Assembly: GCF_003234655.2 (NCBI RefSeq)
Contig: NZ_CP126271.1
Span: 1,550,001 to 1,614,000 of the forward strand
Length of the DNA: 64,000 nt
Source: Curtobacterium sp. MCLR17_007
GTDB taxonomy: Bacteria > Actinomycetota > Actinomycetes > Actinomycetales > Microbacteriaceae
Reading direction: 5' to 3'
Position 1 is the first letter of the stretch. Every line of letters starts with the position of its first letter. Under the pieces are notes generated by a model, which saw nothing but the letters and a program-made list of their open reading frames with translations, was not told where the DNA came from and did no database searches. Below, piece after piece: positions 23,402-32,325 of this stretch. The position numbers and the translations under genes were made by a program.

Positions 23402-25771
23402 TCAGGCCGCCATCGGTCCGTACCGACGGTGTCCCTTGACGTCGTACCGGTCGAGCATCATGACCTTGTCCCAGACGCGGACGAAGTCGGCGACGAAGCG
23501 CTGCTGCCCGTCGCTGCCCGCGTAGGCGTCGACGACCGAGCGCAACTGTGCGTTCGAGCCGAACACCAGGTCGTTGCGCGTCGCCGTGAAGCGTCGTTCG
23601 CCGGTGGCCTGGACCGTGCCTGTGAACGTCGACTCGGTGTCGTCGGTCTTCGTCCAGACCAGCTCGGTGTCGGTCAGGTGCACGAAGAAGTCCGTGCTGA
23701 GGACACCGACCCTGTCCGTGAACACGCCCGCGTCCGAGCCGTCCCAGTTCGCCCCGAGGACCCGCAGGCCCCCGGTCAGCACGGTCCACTCCGGCGCGGT
23801 CAGGGTCATCAGGTTCGCCTTGTCCAGGAACGTGGCCTCGGGGGCGACCCCGGGGGCGAACTCGGCGAAACGGTCCGACACGAAGTTCCGGAACCCGTCG
23901 GCCACCGGGCGGAGCCACTCGAACATCTCGATGTCCGTCAGCTCCTGCGTGGTGTCGACGCGTCCGGGCGTGAACGGCACGGTGATGTCGGAGCCCGCCG
24001 CTCGTGCTGCCTGCTCGACCGCAGCGGAGCCGGCCAGCACGACCAGGTCCGCCAGCGAGACGTGCTTGCCGGACGTGCCGGCGAAGTCGGCCTGGACGCC
24101 GCGCAGGGCCTCGACCACGGGGACGGTCCGCCGGTTTACGGCCCAGTCCTTCTGCGGCGACAGCGCGATCCGCCCGCCGTTCGCCCCGCCGCGCTTGTCG
24201 CTGTCGCGGTAGGTCGACGCTGCGGAGAACGCCGTGAACACCAGGTCCGAGACGGACTGCCCGCTTGCCAGGACCGCCTGCTTGAGCACCCGGACGTCGG
24301 TCTCGTCGAGCGGGGCGCCCTCGGCCTCTGGGAGCGGGTCCTGCCAGAGCAGGTCGTCGGCGATCGTCACCTCGGGTCCCAGGTAGCGGAACTTGGGGCC
24401 CATGTCGCGGTGGGTCAGCTTGTACCAGGCCTTCGAGAACGCCGTCGTGAACAGGTCGAAGTCGGCCAGGAAGCGTTCGCACACCTCGCGGTACGCCGGG
24501 TCGACCTTGAGCGCGATGTCCGACGTCATCATCATGAGCGGGTTCATCTGCCCGGGCACGTGAGCGTCTGGGGTCTTCGGCGCGGCCGGGTCCGTCGGGG
24601 TCCACTGCAGGGCACCCGCGGGGCTCTTCGTCTGCTCGAAGTCGTACGCGAACAGGTTCTCCAGGTAGGTGTTGTCCCACTGGGTCGGGTTCGGCGTCCA
24701 GCTGCCCTCGATGCCGTTCGTCGAGGTGTACTCGGCGTTGCCGGTGCCGACCGGGTTGTGCCAGCCCAGGCCCATCGACTCGATCGGCGCGGTCTCGGGC
24801 GACGGGCCGATGTCCGACGCGGGGACCTGCCCGTGGCTCTTGCCGAAGGCGTGGCCGCCGGCGATCAGCGCGACGGTCTCCTCGTCGTTCATCGCCATCC
24901 GCGAGAACGTGATCCGGATGTCGCGCGCCGAGCCCATCGGGTCCCCGTTCGCGTACGGGCCCTCGGGGTTGACGTAGATGAGCGCCTGGTGCGACGCGGC
25001 GAGCGGGCTCTGCAGGTCGTAGTCCGCGTCGCCGTTCTGCCCGGTCCACCGCTCGTCGCGCGTGACCATGTCGTCGCCCTGGTGCGCCTCGTGCGGGTTC
25101 CACACCTCGGGTCCCCACCAGGTGCCGTCGTCGGGCTCCCAGGCGTCGAGCCGGCCCCCGCCGAACCCGTAGGTGGGCAGGCCCATCAGCTCGAGCGAGC
25201 AGTTGCCCGTCAGGACCATCAGGTCCGCCCAGCTCAGCGCGTTGCCGTACTTGTGCTTGATCGGCTGCAGCAGACGGCGGGACTTGTCGGTGTTGCCGTT
25301 GTCCCACCAGCTGCCGATCGGCGCGAACCGCTGCATCGCGGTCCCCGCGCCGCCGCGGCCGTCCGCGATGCGGTAGGTGCCGGCGGCGTGCCACGCCATC
25401 CGGATCATCTGCGGGCCGTAGTTGCCGTAGTCCGCCGGCCACCAGTCGACCGAGGTCGTCAGCAGCTGCTTGATGTCGGCCTTCAGCGCGTCGAGGTCGA
25501 TCGTCGCGAAGGCGGCGGCGTAGTCGAAGTCGGCGCCGAGCGGGTCGGCGTCGATGCCGTTGCGGTGCAGCAGCTCGACACGGAGTCGCTGCGGGTACCA
25601 GTCGGACAGGGTCGGGGACTGCCCGAACGTGCCGCCCTGGTGGTCACCGCCCGCGGGCAGTGCACCCCCCATGTGGAAACTGCAGGTGTTCGTCCCGTCC
25701 GGGTCGGTCGTGTCGGCGGGGGATCCTCCGGTGGAGGTCCCGTCGGTCTCGGCGGTGCGGTGTTCGGTCAC
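23402..25771 (-). CDS. katG: Catalase-peroxidase
   Basis: A 789-residue bifunctional heme catalase-peroxidase that destroys hydrogen peroxide. The distal-site triad Arg124, Trp127 and His128 is in [14 protein letters not shown]; the Tyr of the Met-Tyr-Trp adduct is in [10 protein letters not shown]; the proximal heme His is in [12 protein letters not shown]. The C-terminal duplicated peroxidase-like domain is complete, ending [13 protein letters not shown]. The GTG at 25771 has a GAGGAG site upstream. Length is slightly above the usual 720-750 because of a Thr/Gly-rich N-terminus. No furA gene is adjacent, unlike in mycobacteria. Confidence 0.96.
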   Translation of the reverse strand: MTEHRTAETDGTSTGGSPADTTDPDGTNTCSFHMGGALPAGGDHQGGTFGQSPTLSDWYPQRLRVELLHRNGIDADPLGADFDYAAAFATIDLDALKADIKQLLTTSVDWWPADYGNYGPQMIRMAWHAAGTYRIADGRGGAGTAMQRFAPIGSWWDNGNTDKSRRLLQPIKHKYGNALSWADLMVLTGNCSLELMGLPTYGFGGGRLDAWEPDDGTWWGPEVWNPHEAHQGDDMVTRDERWTGQNGDADYDLQSPLAASHQALIYVNPEGPYANGDPMGSARDIRITFSRMAMNDEETVALIAGGHAFGKSHGQVPASDIGPSPETAPIESMGLGWHNPVGTGNAEYTSTNGIEGSWTPNPTQWDNTYLENLFAYDFEQTKSPAGALQWTPTDPAAPKTPDAHVPGQMNPLMMMTSDIALKVDPAYREVCERFLADFDLFTTAFSKAWYKLTHRDMGPKFRYLGPEVTIADDLLWQDPLPEAEGAPLDETDVRVLKQAVLASGQSVSDLVFTAFSAASTYRDSDKRGGANGGRIALSPQKDWAVNRRTVPVVEALRGVQADFAGTSGKHVSLADLVVLAGSAAVEQAARAAGSDITVPFTPGRVDTTQELTDIEMFEWLRPVADGFRNFVSDRFAEFAPGVAPEATFLDKANLMTLTAPEWTVLTGGLRVLGANWDGSDAGVFTDRVGVLSTDFFVHLTDTELVWTKTDDTESTFTGTVQATGERRFTATRNDLVFGSNAQLRSVVDAYAGSDGQQRFVADFVRVWDKVMMLDRYDVKGHRRYGPMAA

Positions 25772-26064
25772 GGCTGCTCCTCGTCGTGCGGTGGGACGCG
25801 CCAGGTGCCCCGTGGCGACGCGTCCACACCCCACGTTCCGCCGTCGTGCTGGGAGAAGCGCGCACGGTGTTCGCAACGGAACTCGAATCCTCGAACGAAC
25901 GGGCCGGACGCCCCGTGAGGGCGGACCATGGCACCCGGGTCGGTCGCGATCCGCCCGCGCATCCGGTGCCCGACCCGAACGGGCACCAGGTGTCGTCACG
26001 AGTGACGCTCGCGTCCTCCCGCAGCGCCGATCGCGTGCCAGGATCGCCTGTGAGGGGGTTCACG
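25772..26064. other. Intergenic region upstream of katG
   Basis: Nearly 300 bp between the katG start and a small possible gene. It should hold the katG promoter. I see no clear -35/-10 pair, Fur-like box, RNA fold or conserved coding frame in it. Confidence 0.35.
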
Positions 26065-26221
26065 ATGCGGTTCATCACCCGGTTGCTCGACACGCTCGGG
26101 CTGCTTGCGCGCGGGGTCGACAGTGCGAGCGGTGCGGGGCCGGGGGGTCCGGCTCGACGAGGCACTGCGTCGCGCCGATGCGGACGCAGCGCACCGCCGT
26201 CGGCAGGACTACCGGCCGTAG
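26065..26221 (+). pseudogene. Possible small gene broken by a frameshift in a G run
   Basis: An ATG at 26065, preceded by GAGGGGG, opens a frame reading MRFITRLLDTLGLLARGVD. The frame then enters low-complexity sequence, while the +1 frame continues as VRLDEALRRADADAAHRRR and stops at 26219-26221. Removing one G from the six-G run at 26142-26147 would join both parts into one protein of about 51 residues, with an amphipathic N-terminal helix and a charged C-terminal helix. It may be a real small gene with a frameshift or sequencing error, or chance. A GTG at 26123 could also start the second half alone. Confidence 0.3.
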
Positions 26222-26313
26222 CCGTTCGTCCGCCATCCCGTCCGCGCGCGACGGTTCGCGCGACGGCCCCGCCGACGACATGATGGACATTCCCACAGCA
26301 ACGAGGAGTGCCC

Positions 26314-27315
26314 TTGCCTGACCTGCCCGTCGTGTTCGAAGTCGGGTCGATGATCGCGATCGTCCTGATCCTGCTCGCCGACCTGCTCATCGTGGCGCGA
26401 CGCTCGCACGTGCCGACCGTGAAGGAGTCGGGCCTGTGGGTCGGCCTCTACGTGGGACTCGCCCTGGTGTTCGCGGTGCTGATGCTGGTCGTCGCGGGCG
26501 GGGACGCCGCCGGGCAGTTCGTCGCCGGCTGGCTCACCGAGTACAGCCTGAGCATCGACAACTTGTTCGTCTTCGTCATCATCATGGCGCGGTTCGCGGT
26601 GCCCAAGCAGATCCAGCAGTCGGTGCTGATGATGGGCATCATCATCGCCCTGGTGCTGCGGGGCGTGTTCATCCTGCTCGGCGCACAGCTGATCGAGGAC
26701 TTCTCGTGGATCTTCTACCTCTTCGGCGCGTGGCTGGTCTACACCGCGATCCAGCAGGTGCGCGAGGACCACGACGACGACGCCGAGCAGCAGGACAGCT
26801 TCATCGTCCGCCAGCTGCGTCGCCGGGTCCGGATCACCGACACCTTCGACGGAATCAAGCTCCGGACGACGCACGACGGCGTCCGGCACCTGACGCCGAT
26901 GATCGTCGTCCTGATCGCCATCGGGACCACCGACCTGCTCTTCGCCCTCGACTCGATCCCCGCGATCTTCGGCATCACCGAGAGCGCCTTCATCGTGTTC
27001 ACGGCCAACGTCTTCGCGCTCATGGGCCTGCGGCAGCTGTACTTCCTGCTCGGCGGCCTGCTCGAGAAGCTCGTGTACCTGAAGTACGGCATCGCGGTGA
27101 TCCTGGCCTTCATCGGGGTCAAGCTGGTGCTGCACGCGCTGCACGAGAACGAGCTGCCGTTCATCAACGGCGGCCGTCCGGTCGAGTGGGCACCGGAGAT
27201 CACGACGGTGACGTCCCTGGTCGTGATCGTCGTGTCGATCGGCCTCGCGACCCTCGCCAGCCTGGTGCGGATGCGCCACGAGTCGTCGACCGAACGGCAG
27301 CCGGCCGACCGCTGA
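26314..27315 (+). CDS. TerC-family integral membrane protein
   Basis: A 333-residue protein with about eight to nine membrane helices. The TerC signature is visible: LTEYSLSIDNLFVFVII in the first half and TDLLFALDSIPAIFGITE in the second, both with conserved Asp residues in membrane segments. Family members are linked to tellurite resistance and to metal (manganese) loading of exported proteins. The TTG at 26314 is chosen because AGGAG at 26304-26308 leaves a 5-bp spacer; the in-frame GTG at 26308 would overlap that site. It is followed 29 bp later by a GNAT gene. Confidence 0.88.
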   Translation: MPDLPVVFEVGSMIAIVLILLADLLIVARRSHVPTVKESGLWVGLYVGLALVFAVLMLVVAGGDAAGQFVAGWLTEYSLSIDNLFVFVIIMARFAVPKQIQQSVLMMGIIIALVLRGVFILLGAQLIEDFSWIFYLFGAWLVYTAIQQVREDHDDDAEQQDSFIVRQLRRRVRITDTFDGIKLRTTHDGVRHLTPMIVVLIAIGTTDLLFALDSIPAIFGITESAFIVFTANVFALMGLRQLYFLLGGLLEKLVYLKYGIAVILAFIGVKLVLHALHENELPFINGGRPVEWAPEITTVTSLVVIVVSIGLATLASLVRMRHESSTERQPADR

Positions 27316-27344
27316 CCCGTGCCCGTGCAACCCGAGGAGTCCCG

Positions 27345-27920
27345 ATGACGGTCGTCACCACGACCCTGCAGATGCTCGCTCCGCCGCGGACTGCCCCTCG
27401 CCCGTTCCCCGAGGACGTCCGGCTCGACCGGGCGGCACGGGTGTCACCGGAGTACGCCCGCTTCCTCTACGGCCTGGTCGGCGGACCATGGCACTGGACG
27501 GACCGGCTGGGATGGTCGCGGCAGCAGTGGGTCGACGAACTTGCCACCGCGGCGACCGAGTTCTGGGTCCTGTACGGCGACGGCAACCCGCTCGGGTACG
27601 TCCACCTGCAGCCCCAGCCGACCGATCGTGGGACAGCGGTCGAGATCCGGTACTTCGGGCTCGCCGAGACCGCGATCGGTCGCGGACTCGGCGGACCGCT
27701 GCTGGAACACGGCGTCCGGGCCGCCTGGACCCTCCCCGAGCGCACCGGGATCCCCGCGGTGTCGCGCGTGTGGGTCCACACCTGTTCGCTCGACGGACCC
27801 GCCGCCCTCGCCAACTACCGGGCGCGTGGGCTCGTCGCCACGGGCTCCGAGGAGACGGACGAGGACGTCCCCGACCGTCCGATCGGCGCGTGGGTCGCCA
27901 CGGGCGGCCCGGCCGGCTGA
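27345..27920 (+). CDS. GNAT-family N-acetyltransferase
   Basis: A 191-residue acetyltransferase-like protein. The central part NPLGYVHLQPQP, AVEIRYFGLAETAIGRGLGG and PLLEHGVRAAW fits beta4, the acetyl-CoA pyrophosphate-binding loop and helix 3 of the GNAT fold, and VWVHTCSLDGPAALANYRAR fits the C-terminal motif. GAGGAG at 27334-27339 supports the ATG. It probably shares a transcript with the TerC gene upstream. Acceptor unknown. Confidence 0.82.
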   Translation: MTVVTTTLQMLAPPRTAPRPFPEDVRLDRAARVSPEYARFLYGLVGGPWHWTDRLGWSRQQWVDELATAATEFWVLYGDGNPLGYVHLQPQPTDRGTAVEIRYFGLAETAIGRGLGGPLLEHGVRAAWTLPERTGIPAVSRVWVHTCSLDGPAALANYRARGLVATGSEETDEDVPDRPIGAWVATGGPAG

Positions 27921-27927
27921 TCGCCGG

Positions 27928-27969
27928 GGACGGGAGGCCCGTGGCCGGCTGGCCACGGGCCTCCCGTCC
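27928..27969. terminator. Hairpin, GACGGGAGGC-type repeat copy 3
   Basis: Perfect 19-bp arms (27928-27946 and 27951-27969) with loop GGCT, 8 bp after the GNAT stop. It is between convergent genes and is followed by a second, imperfect copy. Confidence 0.75.
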
Positions 27970-27981
27970 GGCTCCGCGGCC

Positions 27982-28021
27982 GACGGGAGGCGCGGTGCGG
28001 GCTCGCCACGGGCCTCCCGTC
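27982..28021. terminator. Hairpin, GACGGGAGGC-type repeat copy 4
   Basis: Arms starting GACGGGAGGC and ending GCCTCCCGTC pair over about 18 bp with mismatches around GGCT. It lies 12 bp beyond copy 3, so the pair is a tandem duplication of the same element ahead of the convergent TetR gene. Confidence 0.6.
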
Positions 28022-28043
28022 CGCCACGCGCTGTCGAGCGGGC

Positions 28044-28631
28044 TCAGCCGATCGCCAGCACGTCGAAGGCGCGCTCCATGGCGTGCGCCGGACCGCCGAC
28101 GTCGTCGTGCAGCGCCCACCAGGTCAACGCCGCACTCGCCGCGGCGGCGACCGCGTGCGCGCGGACGGTGACCGCCAGGTCGTCCGTCGGGCGCCCTTCC
28201 CGTTCGGCGACGAAGTGGACGATCGTCTCCGTCAGGGACGTGACCGTCGCCTCGCCGCCGCGCTCCAGGGACGGGTTCGCACGGATGACGCGGAGCCGGC
28301 GCCGCGTCACCTCGAGCGCGGCGTCCGGGAACGACGCGCCGACCAAGTACGCGGTGCGCAGGGCCACTCCCGACGCCTCCGTGGCGGGTCGGCGTTGCAG
28401 CGCCTCGGTGAAACGCGCAGCGAACTCGTCGAGTCCGCCCCACACCAGCGCGGACTTGCTCGGGAACAGGCGGAACAGCGACCGACGGCTGATCCCGGCG
28501 GCCGCGGCGATGTCGTCCATCGACACGGCGTCGAAGCCGTCGTCGTCGAAGAGCCGGAGTGCGGTGAGGGACACCGCGCCGGGGTCGATCGTGCGCGGGC
28601 GCCCGGTCGGACGGTCGCTCGTCGGACTCAT
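28044..28631 (-). CDS. TetR-family regulator, MftR-like
   Basis: A 195-residue TetR regulator. The DNA-binding part ALRLFDDDGFDAVSMDDIAA followed by AAGISRRSLFRLFPSKSALVW is close in pattern to MftR, the regulator seen near mycofactocin-dependent dehydrogenases; this is a resemblance, not proof. It is divergent from an SDR dehydrogenase gene with a perfect GCACT/AGTGC palindrome between them. No mycofactocin biosynthesis gene lies in this window. Confidence 0.85.
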   Translation of the reverse strand: MSPTSDRPTGRPRTIDPGAVSLTALRLFDDDGFDAVSMDDIAAAAGISRRSLFRLFPSKSALVWGGLDEFAARFTEALQRRPATEASGVALRTAYLVGASFPDAALEVTRRRLRVIRANPSLERGGEATVTSLTETIVHFVAEREGRPTDDLAVTVRAHAVAAAASAALTWWALHDDVGGPAHAMERAFDVLAIG

Positions 28632-28643
28632 CGGTTCCTTTCG

Positions 28644-28654
28644 GCACTGAGTGC
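28644..28654. promoter_or_regulatory. Candidate operator between TetR and SDR genes
   Basis: GCACTGAGTGC is a perfect 11-bp palindrome 13 bp upstream of the TetR start and 47 bp upstream of the SDR start. TACAAC right after it (28655-28660) could be a -10 element for the SDR gene. Confidence 0.45.
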
Positions 28655-28700
28655 TACAACTGGGGGTGGCGCACCTGGCGCCGCTCGACGAGGAGGCACC

Positions 28701-29468
28701 ATGACCGACACCACCACCGGACGCTTCACCGGCAGGACCATCATCGTCACCGGAGCGGGATCCGGCATCGGGCGCGCCACGGCCGCCCGGATCGCGCACG
28801 AGGGCGGCCGGGTGATCGCGACGGACGTCGTGGCCGAGCGCCTCGACGCCCTGCGTGCCGAGCTCGTCGAGTCCGCCGGACTCGCGGTCGAGACGGTCGT
28901 CGGCGACGTCACCGGGACCGAGACGATCGACGCGGTGCTCGCTGCCGCGGGTGACCGCATCGACGGCCTGGCCAACGTCGCCGGGATCATGGACGCGTTC
29001 CTGCCACCGAGCGAGGTCGACGACGCCACGTGGGACCGGGTCTTCAGCGTCAACGTCACGGGTCCGATGCGCCTGACCCGGGCGGTGCTGCCGGTGATGA
29101 TCGCTGCCGGTCGCGGCGCCGTCGTGAACGTGGCGTCGGAAGCGGCCCTGCGTGGGTCGGCTGCCGGCGTGGCGTACACGGCGTCGAAGCACGCGATCGC
29201 CGGGTTCACCAAGAGCGTCGCCTTCTTCCACGGGCCGCAGGGGATCCGCGCGAACGCCGTGGCGCCGGGTGCCGTGGCGACCAACATCGAGGCGCCGATG
29301 CGCAGCGAGTACGCGGCCGGACGGATCGGCCCGCTCCTGCAGGTCGTCGTCCCGCCGGTGGCGCAGCCCGAGCAGCTCGCGGCCGCGATCACCTGGCTGC
29401 TGAGTGACGACTCGGCGAACGTCAACGGTGCCGTCCTGCCGAGCGACGGCGGCTGGTCGGTGGTCTGA
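28701..29468 (+). CDS. Short-chain dehydrogenase/reductase
   Basis: A 255-residue classical SDR. The cofactor motif TGAGSGIGRATAARIA is near the N-terminus, Asp after beta2 (IATDVVAERL) favours NAD(H), LANVAGIMDAF is the NNAG-like strand, and the catalytic residues are Ser in NVASEAA and the YTASK motif (Tyr, Lys). The C-terminus AVLPSDGGWSVV is typical. AGGAGG at 28691-28696 supports the ATG. It is divergent from, and probably regulated by, the MftR-like TetR protein. The alcohol or keto substrate is unknown. Confidence 0.9.
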   Translation: MTDTTTGRFTGRTIIVTGAGSGIGRATAARIAHEGGRVIATDVVAERLDALRAELVESAGLAVETVVGDVTGTETIDAVLAAAGDRIDGLANVAGIMDAFLPPSEVDDATWDRVFSVNVTGPMRLTRAVLPVMIAAGRGAVVNVASEAALRGSAAGVAYTASKHAIAGFTKSVAFFHGPQGIRANAVAPGAVATNIEAPMRSEYAAGRIGPLLQVVVPPVAQPEQLAAAITWLLSDDSANVNGAVLPSDGGWSVV

Positions 29469-29531
29469 CGGACGCGAGCCGCGCCACCAGGCCGCGCACC
29501 GTGCGCGGTTTGTCTTCGGTGCGAGCTTGAC

Positions 29532-29565
29532 GGCTCGGTGCGAGGCAACAACCTTGCACCGAGCC
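29532..29565. repeat. Hairpin, CGGTGCGAG-type repeat copy 1
   Basis: GGCTCGGTGCGAGG (29532-29545) pairs with CCTTGCACCGAGCC (29552-29565) with one mismatch around CAACAA. Flanking outward repeats (CGGTGCGAGCTTG before, CCAAGCGCGCGAGCACCG after) extend it. It lies between convergent SDR and membrane-protein genes and resembles the element at 34975-35051. Confidence 0.6.
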
Positions 29566-29619
29566 ACCAAGCGCGCGAGCACCGGGCCGTCCGCGTGCGG
29601 ACCGGGGGCGTCCGCGTGC

Positions 29620-30063
29620 TCAGCCGCGCCGCATCGCCGCCGTCCGGACCGACAGCCAGATCGCGACGCCGTAGACGACGAACGCCAGCACGACGTGCCA
29701 CGGCGTCACCCAGTCCCAGCCGAGGGTCGTGATCGCGTGGCCGAGCAGCCACTGCACGACGCTCAGGACGAACAGCGCCCCGGCGCCGACGGCAGCGAGT
29801 CGAGCAGCGCTGAGCCGCGTGAACGCGACCACGGCCGCGGCCAGGGCGAAGACCATGATCGGGTAGGCGACGAGCCCGTGGACGTCCGTCCAGGTCGCCT
29901 TCGCGGACTCGGGCAGGCCGTCGGAGATGAACTCGCCGGCGGTCAGCGACTGCAGGAAGACGAACAGGACGGTCAGCCCGACCAGGACCGCGAAGGCCCG
30001 CCGGGGTCCGGCGGGGAGCGTGCTCGTGGTGCGGGAGTCGGACCGGGTGGTGGGGACAGTCAT
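29620..30063 (-). CDS. Small four-helix membrane protein of unknown function
   Basis: A 147-residue protein with four predicted membrane helices: AFAVLVGLTVLFVFLQSLTA, VHGLVAYPIMVFALAAAVVA, LAAVGAGALFVLSVVQWLLG and WHVVLAFVVYGVAIWLSV. His residues occur near helix ends, as in small cytochrome-b-like or DUF6220-type proteins, but no assignment is secure. The ATG at 30063 was chosen over the upstream frame start. It is divergent from the response regulator at 30160. Confidence 0.75.
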   Translation of the reverse strand: MTVPTTRSDSRTTSTLPAGPRRAFAVLVGLTVLFVFLQSLTAGEFISDGLPESAKATWTDVHGLVAYPIMVFALAAAVVAFTRLSAARLAAVGAGALFVLSVVQWLLGHAITTLGWDWVTPWHVVLAFVVYGVAIWLSVRTAAMRRG

Positions 30064-30159
30064 GGCGAGGACGCTAGCCAGCCCGGCGCGCACCGTGCCC
30101 GCGCGGCGTCGTTCGAAACCTCACACGATGCGCGGGCCGGATGCTGGTTGGCTGGGGGC

Positions 30160-30846
30160 ATGGCGGCGATCCTGGTGGTGGAGGACGACCCGGCGATGGG
30201 CGCCCTGGTCGCGCGTGGGCTCACCGGCGAGGGCCACACCGTGACGGTCGTGACCGACGGCGTCGAGGCGCTCCTCCGTGCCCGCGAGCAGGCGTTCGAT
30301 GCGGCGGCCATCGACGTGATGCTGCCGGAGATGACCGGCTTCGAGGTGTGCCGCCGGCTGCGCGAGATGGGGCAGGACCTGCCCGTGATCCTGGTGACCG
30401 CGCGCGACGCCGTCGACGACCGCGTGTTCGGGCTCGACTCCGGCGCCGATGACTACCTGACCAAGCCGTTCGCGATCGCCGAGCTGAACGCCCGGATCCG
30501 CGCGCAGCTGCGTCGTCGTGCAGCGGGCACCGCGACCGTCGTGACGGCCGGACGGGTGCGGCTCGACGTGGTCGCCGTGCGTGCATCGGTCGACGGACGC
30601 GACCTGCCACTGAGCGTCAAGGAGTTCTCGCTGCTGCGCTTCCTGATCCAGGGGAGTCCGGCGACGCGCTCGCGGGCCGAGGTGCTGCAGGAGGTCTGGG
30701 GGAGTGCCGAGCACTTCGACCCGACGATCGTCGACCAGTACGTCAGCTACGTGCGGAAGAAGCTGACCGCGGCGGGGGCCGACGTCGTGATCCGCACGGT
30801 GCGCGGCATCGGCTACGCGCTCGAGCCGATGGTCGGACCCGCGTGA
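30160..30846 (+). CDS. OmpR-family response regulator
   Basis: A 228-residue regulator. The receiver has EDD at residues 8-10, phosphoacceptor Asp52 in AIDVMLPEMTG, Thr in LVTARDAVDD and Lys in DYLTKPFAIAEL. The winged-helix domain has LPLSVKEFSLLRFLI, RAEVLQEVWG, VDQYVSYVRKKL and the ending TVRGIGYAL. It is the first gene of a kinase pair (TGATG coupling) and is followed by the flavin electron-transfer operon on the same strand, which it may regulate. Confidence 0.92.
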   Translation: MAAILVVEDDPAMGALVARGLTGEGHTVTVVTDGVEALLRAREQAFDAAAIDVMLPEMTGFEVCRRLREMGQDLPVILVTARDAVDDRVFGLDSGADDYLTKPFAIAELNARIRAQLRRRAAGTATVVTAGRVRLDVVAVRASVDGRDLPLSVKEFSLLRFLIQGSPATRSRAEVLQEVWGSAEHFDPTIVDQYVSYVRKKLTAAGADVVIRTVRGIGYALEPMVGPA

Positions 30847-32210
30847 TGCGTCTCCTCGGGCGGCTGTCGATCCGCGCGCGGATCACCCTCGGCAGCCTGG
30901 TCATCGGCGCGGTCGTGCTCGCCGGGGTGGCCGGGGTGCTGCACCTGCAGATCCGGCAGGCGACGCTCGCGACGGACCGGTCGCTGGCCGCGGGTGACGC
31001 CGCCCCGTTCGTCTCCGACCTGCGGAACAACCCCGACGAACCGCCGGACCGCCCGGCCGAGGACGTCCTGGTCGGCATCCGGAGTGCGGACGGCAGCTGG
31101 GTCGTCGACGCCCTTCCGGCCGACGTCCGCCGGGTGCTGCCCGACACCGTCCCGGACGACCAGGTCACGCTGCGCCTGCACACCGACCGTCGGAGCGTCA
31201 CGGTCGTCGGCACCCCGGTCGTCAACGACCGTGGGACGTTCGTCGTCTGGGCCGCATACGACGGCCGCGCCGGGCAGGAGACCCTGGAACGCGTCGACCG
31301 GTCCCTGGTGATCGGGGTGCTCCTGGCCGTCGCGGCGTTCGCGGGGACGGCGTGGCTGCTCTCGACGCTGGCGCTCCGGCCGGTGGGTCGGTTGCGACGG
31401 ACCGCCGAGGACATCAGCGCGGGCCGCAGCGGTGGGCACCTGCCCGTCGGCACGTCGGCCGACGAGCTCGACGACCTGGCGCGGACCCTCAACGCGTTCA
31501 TCGACCGGCAGCGCGCAGACGCCGCACGCGAGCGACAGATGGTCTCCGACGCCAGCCACGAACTGCGGACTCCGCTCGCGGCGCTGACCGCGCGGCTGGA
31601 GCTGGCACACCGCGAGTCCGGCGACGCCGAGGCACTCGAACGCGAGCTGAGCGCCGCCGAGGTCGACGCGGCGCGGCTCGTCGCGCTGGCGAACACGCTG
31701 CTCGAGCTGAGCCGCCTGGACGAGGACGGTCCGCAGCCGACCACGACAGCGCGCGACCTCGTCACCGAGTTGATGGGCAGCGTGGACCGCGCCCGGGCGC
31801 TCGGCGGGGTCGAGGACCGCGACATCGACTTCGACGTCGATGCGCCCGACAGCGACGTCCGGTACGCGATCGGCACCGCGGCCTTCGCCCGCGTCGTCGA
31901 CAACCTGGTCGCGAACGCGGTCGCCGCCGGCAGCGTGGGCGGTGTGGTGCGGGTGGCACTCGGCCAGGAGGACCGGCTCGGCCTGGTCCTGCGGGTCACC
32001 GACGACGGTCCCGGCGTGCCGGTGGACTTCCTCCCGCGGGCGTTCGACCGGTTCACGCGTGCCGACGAGGCCCGGCGCTCCCGGCTCGGCGGCAGCGGGC
32101 TCGGGCTCGCGCTCGTGCGGGCCGTGGCTGAGCGGGCCGGCGGGAGCGCATCACTCGCCAACCCGGTGGGCGGGGGCGCGGAGGCCGTGGTCCGGTTGCC
32201 CGCGCTCTGA
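30846..32210 (+). CDS. Sensor histidine kinase
   Basis: A 454-residue HAMP-type kinase. TM1 is about residues 12-33 and TM2 about 153-175, followed by HAMP (LALRPVGRLRRTAEDISAG). The H-box is SDASHELRTPLAALTARLEL with His238, the N-box VVDNLVANAVAAG, and the G-boxes are VTDDGPGVPVDF and GGSGLGLALVRAV. Sensor region about 120 residues. The ATG at 30846 shares bases with the regulator's stop (TGATG); a GTG one codon earlier is possible. It phosphorylates the preceding response regulator. Confidence 0.92.
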   Translation: MRLLGRLSIRARITLGSLVIGAVVLAGVAGVLHLQIRQATLATDRSLAAGDAAPFVSDLRNNPDEPPDRPAEDVLVGIRSADGSWVVDALPADVRRVLPDTVPDDQVTLRLHTDRRSVTVVGTPVVNDRGTFVVWAAYDGRAGQETLERVDRSLVIGVLLAVAAFAGTAWLLSTLALRPVGRLRRTAEDISAGRSGGHLPVGTSADELDDLARTLNAFIDRQRADAARERQMVSDASHELRTPLAALTARLELAHRESGDAEALERELSAAEVDAARLVALANTLLELSRLDEDGPQPTTTARDLVTELMGSVDRARALGGVEDRDIDFDVDAPDSDVRYAIGTAAFARVVDNLVANAVAAGSVGGVVRVALGQEDRLGLVLRVTDDGPGVPVDFLPRAFDRFTRADEARRSRLGGSGLGLALVRAVAERAGGSASLANPVGGGAEAVVRLPAL

Positions 32211-32214
32211 CCGC

Positions 32215-32246
32215 GGCGCTTCGTTCGAGGTCTCGAACGAAGCGCC
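32215..32246. terminator. Perfect inverted repeat after the kinase gene
   Basis: GGCGCTTCGTTCGAG (32215-32229) and its exact reverse complement (32232-32246) are separated by GT. It begins 5 bp after the kinase stop and 80 bp before the reductase gene. A terminator or attenuator is likely; it does not match either repeat family in this window, and an operator role is also possible. Confidence 0.6.
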
Positions 32247-32325
32247 GTGGCCGTTCCCGGTCCACGCATAGGAGTCATCCTCAGGCTGTGTGTCACCCGA
32301 CCACCTGCTGAAGAGGAGCGCGACG

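Noticed and set aside
22676..25918. Very long plus-strand open frame (1080 codons) opposite katG
   Set aside because: It is a high-GC shadow frame with Arg/Val-rich composition and no family features; katG on the minus strand is complete with all catalytic residues.
26308..26310. GTG as start codon of the TerC-family gene
   Set aside because: The best ribosome binding site AGGAG at 26304-26308 would overlap it; the TTG at 26314 has the correct 5-bp spacing.
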